A stretch of DNA of 64,000 nt, taken from contig OY744519.1 of assembly GCA_963556195.1 (NCBI GenBank), forward strand, positions 110,897,145-110,961,144, written 5' to 3'. Below are positions 36,640 to 48,237 of the stretch, one piece after another; positions within the stretch are counted from its first letter, which is position 1; the number at the start of each line of letters is the position of its first letter. The notes below the pieces were generated by a model. It had not been told where the DNA came from, ran no database searches, and saw only the letters and a list, made by a program, of their open reading frames with translations. The translations under genes and the position numbers were made by a program. This DNA comes from Sepiola atlantica. Its lineage: Eukaryota; Mollusca; Cephalopoda; Sepiida; Sepiolidae.

Positions 36640-37500
36640 AGCGTTTGTCTGCATGTACGCAAGTAGAAACATGTGATTGTTTGACAAAAAAAGGAATAGG
36701 CATAGTATACATTACTAAAACAGTATCTTTTATGATGTCAATACCCGAGTTCGAACTCTGCATAAGTCTAAAGGGGTTTCTTTTTGACTAGATACATGTT
36801 TAATAAATTTAAAAAAAAAAACATAAGACAATAATATCAAACAACAACATTGAATAAAGATTTTATTTTAAACTAAGTGACCTTTTTTTGATAATTCGAA
36901 AAACAATGGCCATAAAGGGTATTCGGCATTAGTTCAAAGCAAATTATTTTTGCTTGAAAACATAATTTCTAATTCATCGTATTTTGTATTATTTTGATTA
37001 TTCGGACTACTGGTTTCATCTTGGGTGTGATTCTCACAACGTTTACATCAATGTAACCTCTGACCTTCTTCAGGTTCATCTTGTCAAACTCGGCAATAGT
37101 GTACGGAATTTTGAATGAAAACCTTCACTTAATCCATGGCTTAAAGGGTTCCATTTAAAATTCCGACACAGATTCCCAACTTCGACAAGACACACCTGAA
37201 GAAGGTCAGAGGTTACATTGACTGAAATGTCGTAGAAAATTACATGCAAGATGACAATAGTAGTCCGAATAATTCAAATTATCAATCCTCATCTCGAAAA
37301 TAGCGAAACATAAGATTCATCGTAGATACTTACTCTCTCATGGAAATATTAAGTAATATATTTGTTTCCACAAAATTTTACTGATATTTTTCTTCATATT
37401 AACTATAACGCGGTAGAAGCATGGTAAAGATGGTACTTGACATATCCAGGTACTGTATCAACACCACTCAAGGAGTGGATATAAACTATTATGGATGAAA
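36640..37500 (+). repeat. tRNA-like dispersed repeat interrupted by a SINE foldback
   Basis: Matches 62450-62995 over most of its length (ACATGTGATTGTTTGACAAA, CGAGTTCGAACTCTG as a B box, AAACATAATTTCTAATTC, TTACTCTC.CATG, ATATAAACTA). In this copy the match breaks at about 36983 and resumes at about 37315, exactly where the OR-SINE inverted pair sits. The 83-codon frame 36540-36791 is not a gene. Confidence 0.8.
36983..37310. mobile_element. foldback dimer of OR-type SINE, headless
   Basis: Minus-strand body (36983 to about 37140) meets plus-strand body (about 37141-37310) at a symmetric junction, TTAATCCATGG / CTTAAAGGG. Neither arm has a tRNA head. Inserted within another repeat (see 36640-37500). 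Confidence 0.85.
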
Positions 37501-38245
37501 TATTTAGAAAATTTGTTTAAAAATAAAATGCATAGGTGCAACTTATCACGTGACCCAAAAAATACCAAACTTTGGTTATGGCCTATGACTCATTGATCTT
37601 TAAAGTTAAGATCATAAACAATCAATGTTTGCTTGTGAAACTAAAAAAAGATATGCACCACTCATTTTTACAATTTTTAATGTTTTTGTTTTAAAGTATT
37701 TTATAAAATATTCCGAACTTGGGAACGTTGCCAGTTGAAAAGTTAACTTTTAATAATTATTTCAATAGACACAACTTGTCGAATTTGGTTTTAACTGAGG
37801 CAGTCGGTTTCAATTTACTGTTTAGATTTTTTTTTTAAAGTAATTTAACAAATTTCTTCTTACATATTATATATTACAGCATTGAATACAACATATAAAT
37901 ATATAAAGATCTGATAATCGATAATATCAATCATACTTATTATCCACACAAAAAGCAATAAGGATCCTGTGAGGATTTTTGTTTTACTTTAATAATAAAC
38001 ACTATATTAACCAAGATATGTGGCATCCTATATTTTAATTGAAGTCATATATTTTAATGATATCAACATTATTTTGAATTTATAATTTTAGAACTAATAT
38101 GCACTGATATGCATAGATAATTGTTTTGCTTACCTGAAGAACAATTGGAAATCAGAAAAAAATCTGTCTTACCTACAAAAAATAAAAATAAAGCAATTAT
38201 ATTTTCGTCAGTTTTAAAGTTAAAATCAATTACAATATATATATT
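37500..38245. other. no recognisable feature
   Basis: AT-rich; short overlapping frames (38069-38350) run into the next SINE and are not genes. Confidence 0.5.
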
Positions 38246-38249
38246 TTTT

Positions 38250-38636
38250 TTTTCAGGTGCATCTTGTCGAATTCGTGAATCTCTATTGAACTTTAAACTG
38301 TACCCTTTATTTAATCCACGGGGATAGATTGTTCTCGTTCTGGTCAGCAATGACCGGATAGAAGTTTTAAGTAATTCTCAATTATATTCTTAGTATCGTC
38401 CATAATGACGATTGAATCTGTCACTTAGCACTTTTATCTGTTGCACTACGAGTCCATGTGGACAATTGTAGCATAAATTTTAGGAGCTTTAAACTGATTC
38501 CCGAATTCGACATAAATATTCATGAGTTTGACAAGACGCACGGGAAGAAGATTGGAGGTTACATCGAATAATATCGAAGCTGAGAACAGCTGTCTAAATA
38601 ATACAAATAATCAATCCTCATCTAAAAATCCTGAAA
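38250..38636. mobile_element. foldback dimer of OR-type SINE
   Basis: A minus-strand SINE with tRNA-like head (38250 to about 38455) is joined to a headless plus-strand copy (about 38500-38636). The linker GTGGACAATTGTAGCATAAAT plus GGAGCTTTAA corresponds to the linker of the 5.3-kb dimer. This suggests one ancestral dimer was copied as a unit. Confidence 0.8.
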
Positions 38637-38639
38637 CAT

Positions 38640-39820
<1,181 letters not shown>

Positions 39821-39889
39821 CTCCACTTTATAATAAAGACCAATGTCTATTCATTTGTAAATAAATAAATAATAAATCCACCATGTGAC

Positions 39890-39960
39890 ACAATATGTCC
39901 CTATTTACTTGCCTCCCTACGAGGGCAGAATTAGACACAATGTCGGGTTTTAATCTGGGG
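39890..39960. repeat. dispersed repeat end shared with 63935-64000
   Basis: GTCCCTATTTACTTGCCTCC, then ACGAGGGCAGA and ACACAATGTCGG, recur as the last 65 bases of the window. Confidence 0.7.
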
Positions 39961-40600
39961 AAAATCAACTTCCTCAAAAAGGGCATTCTGGATTGGGACA
40001 AAATAAAAAATTGCCTCAGTTTAAAAGGATTTCTTCACTGACTGATGGACAGAAAAGATGAAGTACAGTATCAGATTAGGTGCTACACCTTGCTCCCAGC
40101 CAAAAGACCAAGTATGTCTTTATCAATTTATTGATACATTATGGCTTGCCAAACTTAAAAGAAAAGTTTGCCCTCGTGTGGAGGAAAGTAAATGGTGACT
40201 TATAATTGAAGAATAGTTTAAGCAAGAAATATCTATCTTTTTAGCTATTATGTAATTTGTCTGGTGATGCCCGGGGCCAAGTACATGATTGTATGCCCCA
40301 ACGACTCAAGTATAAGTCCTAGTACTGAGAAATACTATGAAAAACGGAGATAGTTACGATTGAATGCTCTCCCGCCTTCATTTGGATGCCCAGAGCCACT
40401 GTCCGTCCCCACCCCCTTTTTGCATGCCACTGGCTTGTGTTGATGTCATGGCGTAAGAAAATGCTAGATATTTAAGAATTGCTTTTTCGTTCAGTTCGAA
40501 TTTCTAATAAAATATATAAAGACTTTAAGTATTCTATTAATGTACTTATGACGATGGGATGTTCCATGAAACTGCAGCAAAGTGTAAAAATAAGCCATAT
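39960..40600. other. no recognisable feature
   Basis: No gene or further repeat recognised. Confidence 0.5.
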
Positions 40601-40616
40601 TTACACACAGACACAG

Positions 40617-40619
<3 letters not shown>

Positions 40620-40666
<47 letters not shown>

Positions 40667-40848
40667 TTAGACTACTGAACGGTACTTAAGATTCAGTCTG
40701 AAAATATAAAACAGTTTCTATGTCAGGAACGGCATGTCAGACCGATAAAACCCTGACACTATAATATATAGTTTTTAAATAAAATACTCTATATTAACTC
40801 TTGTAGAACCTACGATCGAGCACTTAATTTTTTTTTTCAACTAATTTA

Positions 40849-40928
<80 letters not shown>

Positions 40929-40930
40929 TA
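40620..40930. repeat. (AT)n arrays and (GA)n
   Basis: (AT)n at about 40625-40664 and 40850-40892, the latter followed by (GA)n to 40924. The frame ending [10 protein letters not shown] is the first array translated. Confidence 0.97.
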
Positions 40931-41275
40931 TATATATACATAAGCATAAATGTGTGAACATTTGAGTATGTACCTAATTATATGAGTGTGTATTTAGAAA
41001 GATAATGTGAAAACAACATAAACAAGGAAATGCCACAGGCAATTTGAAGGAAATCCATTAGGTCACCCCCACTGATAGCCATTTTGCTCCATTGTATAAT
41101 TTCTTTTCTACTTTTTTCTCTTGATTCTAAACCTATTCCTTTGCCTGCATTCTCTTGTCTGTTTTATGTTTTGAAGTTTTCATTTGTTGTTTGGTTCCTT
41201 ATGGACAATATTTATTACTTTACAACTTTCTTCCATCGCACATTCTCAAAATGTGGCTTTGGGTCACCTCAAATT

Positions 41276-41277
<2 letters not shown>

Positions 41278-41320
<43 letters not shown>
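41278..41320. repeat. (GA)n microsatellite
   Basis: About 21 GA units. The 104-codon frame 41084-41398 runs through it (RERERE) and is not supported as a gene. Confidence 0.95.
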
Positions 41321-41322
<2 letters not shown>

Positions 41323-42169
41323 ACAAATATTTAATTTGAATATCATGCTCACTTGCTGTCCATTATTTAAAAAGATAAATGAACAAAAAAAGTGTTGAAG
41401 GTTTTCTTTTTCTGGTTGATAAATTTGGGAAGTGCATCATATTCAAAATGGCGGCCACTTTAAAATGGTTGCATTTATTATCATCATTCATTTTTTTCTT
41501 TTGGCAAGTTCTTCTAGCAAAGTGCAGATTCTTGGATTTGAAAAAGAAGTAAAATATTTACAACCCAAGGAGACCTTTACAGTTGACTAAATTATAGTCT
41601 GTTTATTACTTTTTGATATTTTTAAAAGAAGTTGTTTAATAGCCCATAGTTTCTGGTAATACATTTGAATATATTCATCTTCTGCTTTGCACATATCAAT
41701 GATTTTGCATAGACACATACAGTCAAGTATGTATTTCAATACGATGGGACATTTTTTTAATTTTTCTTGTAAACAGTTTTATCATGGTTTCTTACTTCTC
41801 TCATCTTGATAAATTACTGAATTAACTAAAAAAACAGACTATTATCAATAGTTAGGCATAAAATATGATTTGTTACAAACTTTTTTTTTTACAAATATAA
41901 CCCTAAAGTTTTCTCTTAAATCTTCATTTGTATATTTTGTCACCTGGAATTCAAAAGGTTCTATGTGTACTTTTTGGAGTTTTGAGATATTTGACTTCAA
42001 AGTTTGGAAAATCCTTTATGTTTGGTAAGTTTTTTACATTTTTAAAAAGCTTTTTCACTATCAAATGGCATCATGAAGTAAATTTTAAAATGTTAACATA
42101 AAAAATCAATAAATAATAAGTAATAAGACTGCCCCCTTAAAAATAAGAATAGTTTTAAGGCTCCTAAAA

Positions 42170-42512
42170 TTCATACCGTGGCACAACGGATAAAAGTGCC
42201 AAGTTATAATCAGTTCTGAGTGACAATCTTCTGGAGGTTAAAGGTTCAAGTCTCAGTACGAGCGATACTAAGAATACAATTACGGTAAACTTAAGACTTC
42301 TACACGGCCATAGCTGATGGATCATGAGCAAGCTACCTCATGGATTAAATAAAGGGTTTGAAATTCAGTACAGATTCCCAAGTTTGACAAGATGCACCTG
42401 AAGAAGATCGGAGGTTACATCGACCGAAATATTGTAAGAATAAAATCCAAAATGAGAACAGTAGTCCAAATAATCCAAATTATCAATCCTCATCTGAAAA
42501 ACTCTGAAACAG
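42170..42512 (+). mobile_element. full-length OR-type SINE (best reference copy)
   Basis: The A box CGTGGCACAACGGATAAA and B box TAAAGGTTCAAGTCTC are followed by GAGCGATACTAAGAATACAA, CATGGATTAAATAAAGGG, CACCTGAAGAAGATCGG, CATCGACCGAAATATTGT, AGTAGTCCAAATAATCC and a 3' end near ACTCTGAAACA. About 340 bp. The A-box region closely resembles tRNA-Arg. RNA polymerase III transcription is inferred from the boxes. Confidence 0.95.
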
Positions 42513-42719
42513 GAAAAATTCAAAAGAAAATTAAGAAACCGTCTTTATTTTTTGTGTAGAGTTTGAATGAGAGAAATATTTCCCTTACTCTTGATCGGTC
42601 TTAAAGTCAGGATCCAATTGTTTAGATTGAAATTCGATCTATACACTGATGGCTAGCATGTTTATTCCAAATATATTTTTTTGCTATAAGCAATCTCCAG
42701 AGTACAGTGATTTATAATT

Positions 42720-43195
42720 GGTATGGGCTATAGGTCTGGAAGAAGTGCAAAGATCGTCAACTGAAGATGTGGATTGCAACGGTGAAGGTGAACAGAGAGC
42801 TGGTAGCTGGCCCCCGCATTTTTGGTATTTGTCGTTGGAACCGGGAATGGCCGAGATTTGTCGAGGACTCAACCGCCGATCAACTTTTAATACACAACTT
42901 ACATCCTAAACCTTTAAATTGCAACCTCTTCCAACCGGATTACTTGGGCCTTTAATGGTTTGACTTCTCTAAAATTCAACGAATTTAACATTTTTGATGC
43001 CAACCTTTCCTGGATTTACCGTTTTTGAACCTGCTGCTACAATTTTCCTGATGCCTTCAACGGTGAACTTTTTCATATATTTTCAACCTCTTCTTTATGC
43101 ATTGGACATTTTCTATACTTGTATTTATCCTATATTATATTTATATCTTTAAATTATGAATATGCTTGATATCAGTTCTTTTATATTTGTCAAAA
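42720..43195 (+). repeat. unidentified, less AT-rich segment ending at (AT)n
   Basis: A more GC-rich block (GATGTGGATTGCAACGGTGA, GGAACCGGGAATGG) followed by AT-rich sequence ending in (AT)n at 43200. This layout is typical of a retroelement 3' end here, but no family is recognised. The small frames on both strands have no known motif. Confidence 0.3.
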
Positions 43196-43198
43196 TCG

Positions 43199-43199
<1 letters not shown>

Positions 43200-43233
<34 letters not shown>
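43200..43233. repeat. (AT)n microsatellite
   Basis: About 17 AT units. Confidence 0.95.
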
Positions 43234-43238
<5 letters not shown>

Positions 43239-43341
43239 TAATGTATACACATACATATAATATTATACAGTGATAAAATATATTGTGTAAGGATTTTCAG
43301 AATTTACTTCAACAGTGCTCAATATGTGAGTAGAGCTTAGT

Positions 43342-43439
43342 AGTAAAGTGTGAAAATATATTTATGGCAATTAAGCTACAGGGATTAAACGTGGACGCTT
43401 CTGTGTAGCTTAATTGCCATAAATATATTTTCATTACTA
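43342..43439. mobile_element. small foldback element
   Basis: The left arm (43342-43380, TATTTATGGCAATTAAGCTACA) and right arm (43402-43439, TGTAGCTTAATTGCCATAAATA) are near-perfect inverted copies around GGGATTAAACGTGGACGCTT. A related element is at 60688-60776 and a partial at about 59414-59440. A shorter inverted pair sits at 43459-43512. Confidence 0.85.
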
Positions 43440-43499
43440 TATATATATATACATATATAGTAAAGTATGAAAATATATTCATTGGCAATTAGCTTAATT

Positions 43500-43502
43500 G
43501 CC

Positions 43503-43570
<68 letters not shown>
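43500..43570. repeat. (AT)n microsatellite
   Basis: About 34 AT units, lying at the 3' side of the minus-strand SINE that follows. Confidence 0.97.
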
Positions 43571-43572
<2 letters not shown>

Positions 43573-43694
43573 TTTGAACACACGATACGAAAGTCATGTT
43601 TGACTCAGTAGGCGAGGCACGTACCAATGCTCCACCTCGCATTGTCTAGAAATGGGAAGTAAATTAATATCTAAATAGCAAACACGGTGGCTAT
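43571..43694 (-). mobile_element. tRNA-headed SINE, as at 14.1-14.4 kb
   Basis: Reverse complement of the 14142-14430 unit: GTTTGAACACACGATACGA, CATGTTTGACTCAGTAG, ACCAATGCTCCACC and ATAGCAAACACGGTGG. Ends in (AT)n on its 3' side. Confidence 0.8.
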
Positions 43695-43699
43695 CCAGC

Positions 43700-44262
43700 A
43701 AGCAGTAGAGAGAACTCAATTTGTGTCACGGATGAGAATGGAAGGCGAGTTCAAGAGTTTCAGGGTGAATCCATGAAAAAGGCTTTAAGATTACTCATCT
43801 TGAAACAGTATTGAAATAAAAACCAATATGATTATACCAGCATGATGATAAATAACACAAAAATGTTCACCTCATTTTATATGAAGCATTTTCTATATCA
43901 TGTTCATTCATTTTCATCTTAGATAACGAAATAATTATTTAACTTTAAGTATACATTCAAAGATATCTGGATCTCTTTATTTTAATCTGGTTTTTTTCTG
44001 ATATTTTCTAATAACGTTCAATCAAGTGATTCTTAATTCAAGTGTGCGGGGTGAGAAATTTCTAGAGAATGTACAAGCCCAAAGTAAAAAAAAGGAAACA
44101 AATGAAAATGTTTTTAATTACATTTTTCAATTCTCATAACAAGTGTTTGCATAATGTTTTTAACATTAAAAAAATAAAAGCAACAATGAAAAAAACAATA
44201 ATAGACTTCTGCCAACACCAAGCACAGAATCATACTGGACATTAAAATGGACTTCTGCTCTC

Positions 44263-44295
<33 letters not shown>

Positions 44296-44670
44296 AGCAT
44301 TTAACTATGCATTGAAGATCTGGTAGCTAAGAAACAATTTAACGTATTTCATTAAATGTCATCATATAAGATAATATTTAACTATATACTTACTATCATT
44401 TAAAAAAATTCTCAGTTCAATAAAAACGGATTTTTAAAGGGTTTATCTTTAATTTATAAAATATTTATTATCATTTGACTGAGGATGTAGGGAATGCGGA
44501 AGGGGAAGGCATTACAACGAAGCCTAATTGCAAGGGAGGTGCCATAGTGGTAACAAGCTCAAAAAGCACTGTGTTACCTTATAATTGGTAACCATTTTAC
44601 AATGGCTATATTTATATTCCATTAACAGATCATTATCAGATTCTTTCAATGAAATATGTATATATGCATG
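43700..44670. other. no gene; one (CT)n array
   Basis: (CT)n at about 44259-44296; otherwise nothing recognised. Confidence 0.5.
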
Positions 44671-44679
44671 TTTGTTTTT

Positions 44680-44944
44680 CTCTCGGCCTTTTGGCCAGGA
44701 TCAAAGTGTAGTATCTGTTCCGATGGATATTACACCCCATAAACTGGTATTGTCTTGGCTCCAGGGGCTTGATTTACGCCGGTCTATGGGTCCGGCCATG
44801 TGCAGTTCTAGGAGGTCCACCATCCCAGGCTTTGCTTTCTCACCCTTTGAGAAGGGGTTAGTTTATTGCTAATCGCCTGAGGTGCCCCTACCACTTTCCC
44901 GACCTTGTGTCACATCTTACCGCTGTGGGATCTAGATAAATAAC

Positions 44945-44945
<1 letters not shown>
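44680..44945 (+). mobile_element. U2 snRNA-headed repeat
   Basis: The first 42 bases, CTCTCGGCCTTTTGGCCAGG then ATCAAAGTGTAGTATCTGTTC, match the 5' end of U2 snRNA, including the branch-site-recognition region GTAGTATCTG. After that the sequence leaves U2 (no Sm site, no 3' stem-loops) and continues with a family-specific body (CTCCAGGGGCTTGATTTACG, GTTCTAGGAGGTCCACC, CGACCTTGTGTCACATCTTAC). Minus-strand copies are at 58631-58962 and 59015-59348. It is not a functional U2 gene. The 95-codon frame overlapping it is not a gene. Confidence 0.85.
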
Positions 44946-44946
<1 letters not shown>

Positions 44947-45007
<61 letters not shown>

Positions 45008-45014
45008 CAAATAG

Positions 45015-45064
<50 letters not shown>

Positions 45065-45073
45065 CAAATAGAT

Positions 45074-45107
<34 letters not shown>

Positions 45108-45141
45108 AACAGATTATATATATATATATACACACAAATAG

Positions 45142-45179
<38 letters not shown>

Positions 45180-45211
45180 AACAGATTATATATATATATA
45201 CACACAAATAG

Positions 45212-45247
<36 letters not shown>

Positions 45248-45285
45248 AATAGATTATATATATATATATATATATACACAAATAG

Positions 45286-45333
<48 letters not shown>

Positions 45334-45338
45334 AATAG

Positions 45339-45370
<32 letters not shown>

Positions 45371-45375
45371 AATAG

Positions 45376-45413
<38 letters not shown>

Positions 45414-45420
45414 AATAGAT

Positions 45421-45452
<32 letters not shown>

Positions 45453-45521
45453 AATAGATTATATATATATATATATATACACAAATAGATTATATATATA
45501 TATATATATACACACAAATAG

Positions 45522-45557
<36 letters not shown>

Positions 45558-45564
45558 AATAGAT

Positions 45565-45596
<32 letters not shown>

Positions 45597-45601
45597 AATA
45601 G

Positions 45602-45639
<38 letters not shown>

Positions 45640-45644
45640 AATAG

Positions 45645-45697
<53 letters not shown>
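44947..45697. repeat. 17-copy minisatellite with variable (AT)n spacers
   Basis: A 13-15 base core (ACACAAATAGATT and variants ACATACAAATAGATT, ACACAAACAGATT) appears 17 times, separated by 8 to more than 25 AT units. Minus-strand frames of 64-128 codons ([10 protein letters not shown]...) are this repeat translated. Confidence 0.95.
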
Positions 45698-45698
<1 letters not shown>

Positions 45699-45699
45699 A

Positions 45700-46670
45700 C
45701 CACATTCCAGTCAATGTTGGAATGTTTCAAAACTAATATTAATGTATTATATGAAAATTGCAATTAATTTACTTATTAATCAAATTTTGAAGAATTACGT
45801 ATGCACATCTGAAGACTTTTCCCATTGAGATTGTTCGTCATCAACTTTCATTAATTATTCGTATTTTGTTCATACTTTGTTAGCTTATTTCCTAAAGATA
45901 AGGATTATGCTAGTGCAAAGTTTTAATTAAAAAATTCTTTCAACTAATACAGATTACATCCATAAATCAATGTTTCAATTACTTATAATCAAAAATTAAG
46001 CTAATGATAAACAATTTCCAAATAAAATGTAATTAGAAATGAGACATTCGCTTCTCTTATCAAAATAACACAATAGAAACATGATTATTCAATATATTTT
46101 TGTTATCCTGGAAATGTGTTGATTTCTACAGTCAACTTAAAAATAACCTGGGTTTTTTTTTCATTCATTAGCCTTTATATTTTAAGATTATTAGAATGTG
46201 ATAAGATGAATATATTTTCAGTACTAGCATGCAACTTACATATCCAGCTGTACACGTTTCTCAAGCACCTTTGATAAAGAGGCAATGCCTCGAAATATTA
46301 CAACTGTGCCGATCTACACACTGTTAATTGAGGAAAAATACGAGGTGATAAAAGAAAATGATTATTCACAGGTGCCAAAACATTCTATATTGTTTTACTG
46401 ACGTTTTTTCATTTTTTTTTCAGTTTTCCCGGTGCACACATTTCCTTCCTGCATTGTCACAACAAATAAAATTTAAATAAAATATAAAAATCTTTTAATA
46501 TTTTCTTATATTTTACTTATTTTATGAAGGAATTCCTCATCTTATCACATAACTGACTGGGTTATTTGGTGCGTATTTGCTACCACCCTCCCGGTCAATC
46601 ACTTTGTGCCATTTCTTATTAAACCCTTCCATATGCATTGTTACCTTGGTGATATCACTGGAACACAGGG
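45700..46670. other. no gene; one hammerhead-like hairpin at 46270
   Basis: TTTGATAAA, then GAGGC-AAT-GCCTC (46279-46291) and GAAA (46292-46295), has the hammerhead stem II/GAAA layout, but the CTGANGA core is degraded. Otherwise nothing recognised. Confidence 0.4.
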
Positions 46671-46674
46671 AAAA

Positions 46675-47235
46675 GCAGGTGCTAGTGTGATTGCAAGGGT
46701 TATGCGTGAATGAAGTAAGTGCATGAATTTTCTGCCATTACTAACCAGCAGAGTGTTGCCACTGTCGACCAAAAAAAGAGTCTATCAGACATGTGTACAC
46801 AGTGTGATGATATATGGAAGTGAAAGTGAGGATTGAGGACATGCGTTGCATGGAGAGAAATAATGTGAGAATGATACGATGGATCTGTAATGTGAGTCTT
46901 AAAGACAGGCTTAGATCTGATGACCTCAGAGGAAGATTAAATCTGAACAGTATAGGAAGTTGTGTGGAGAACAGAAGACTTCGATAGTATGGCCACGTTG
47001 AAAGAATGGATGAGAGTTCTTGGGTTAGTAGATGAAGAACAGTTGAGGTAGTAGGTTCAGTTTATAGGAGAAGTTCAAGGAAAACATAGGAGGAAGTGAT
47101 AAGAATGGACCTGAGGGAAAGAGGGATACATAAAGACCTTACCAGAGATAGGTTAGTTTGTAAGTCGATTTCTAAAAGCTGTCAAATGCATGCCAGTATG
47201 TTACATGGACGTTAAACCGATGATGATGATGACGA
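46675..47235 (+). pseudogene. LINE reverse transcriptase C-terminus (second family)
   Basis: A plus-strand frame (with stops) reads GASVIARVMRE*SKCMN, LPLLTSRVLPLSTKKRV, YQTCVHSVMIYGSE and, after further indels, MRCMERNNVRMIRWICNV, LKDRLRSDDLRGRLNL and RRLR-YGHVERMDE. This is the familiar C-terminal region of RTE/jockey-like reverse transcriptases. The 3' end is ATGGACGTTAAACCGATGATGATG followed by degenerate GAC/GAT repeats. The catalytic RT core is absent. Confidence 0.85.
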
Positions 47236-47477
47236 CGACGACGACGACGACCTTAATAGGTATAATTCCACTGATAAGTTTTTTTCTAAAGATGAAAAAA
47301 AAGAGACACTTCCAAATCATAATACTTCTACCTCTGTATTTTACAGTTAAACACATCCCTCTTAATTTCATAAGTGATGATCTAACTTTTAGCTAAAAGT
47401 TTAATTTTAGTTTCATCTGATCAAAGAACATTCTTTCCTATTTTATTTTTATTTTTCCTCCATACTAAGAAGCTAGC

Positions 47478-47520
47478 CTGAAGAAGTTTAGCTGACTTGC
47501 AGCTAGAACTGAAATATGTC
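47478..47520 (+). ncRNA. hammerhead-like hairpin
   Basis: CTGAAGA (47478-47484), then a ten-pair stem with one bulge (AGTTTAGCTG with CAGCTAGAACT), then GAAA (47511-47514) and ATATGTC-like sequence. The stem II and core order fits a hammerhead, but stem I does not pair convincingly. Confidence 0.4.
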
Positions 47521-47559
47521 TGCAAATGTGTAACCAAAAATATTTGTATAAATAAAATG

Positions 47560-47613
47560 ATTTATACCAAATAAATGAAAAAATAAATTTATATCTATCT
47601 ATCTATCTATCTA

Positions 47614-47650
<37 letters not shown>

Positions 47651-47679
47651 TTATTTTTTCATTTATCAGGTATAAATCT

Positions 47680-47724
<45 letters not shown>
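47560..47724. repeat. foldback arms around (CTAT)n/(AT)n, plus second (AT)n
   Basis: The 35-base arms 47560-47594 and 47643-47677 are inverted copies (33/35) enclosing (CTAT)n and (AT)n. A further (AT)n lies at 47683-47724. Confidence 0.9.
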
Positions 47725-47727
<3 letters not shown>

Positions 47728-47729
47728 AG

Positions 47730-48130
47730 TCTCTATATAAATATAGATAGTGATACACTGCAAAATATGTAGTGTATACAAACGGATAGAAATAAACCTA
47801 CTGACATGCATGAGTTTCTTTCACTTTTACATATGTCAAAATAAAAACAAGTTGTATAGTTCATAATTTCTTGTTATTTCCTGCCTTATAGATGATTACA
47901 AGACAACCCACGGCCAATCTGTTTTGCTGAAATGTCATAAGTCAAGCTGTATCGTTAGAATAATACAAGCTTTGCTAAATCCAACCAATCTATGTTATGT
48001 TTCATGCGTATTTGATTTTATGTTGAGCAGAATACTTTTCTTTTATCTTTGATAAACCTGTTCTTTTATTACATTGGCTATGAATTCAGGAACCTCAGTA
48101 ATGAAACACTTATTTGCTTTTAACCAATTT
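47730..48130. other. no recognisable feature
   Basis: AT-rich; nothing supported. Confidence 0.5.
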
Positions 48131-48131
48131 A

Positions 48132-48134
48132 ATA

Positions 48135-48221
<87 letters not shown>

Positions 48222-48222
48222 T
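48132..48222. repeat. (TTA)n microsatellite = LINE 3' tail
   Basis: About 30 TTA units. Read on the minus strand it follows the LINE 3' end at 48238, so it is probably the expanded (TAA)n tail of that insertion. Confidence 0.9.
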
Positions 48223-48237
48223 GTTTGTTTGTTTGTT

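Noticed and set aside
42170..42260. Functional tRNA-Arg gene
   Set aside because: A and B boxes are present, but the arms do not fold into a full tRNA and the sequence continues as a SINE.
44680..44730. Functional U2 snRNA gene
   Set aside because: Only the first 42 bases match; no Sm site or 3' stem-loops, and three copies share a non-U2 body.
44947..45697. CRISPR-like array (repeat core with spacers)
   Set aside because: Spacers are all (AT)n and the context is eukaryotic; it is a minisatellite.
44888..45763. Minus-strand frames up to 128 codons ([14 protein letters not shown]...)
   Set aside because: Pure translation of the (AT)n minisatellite; no coding evidence.
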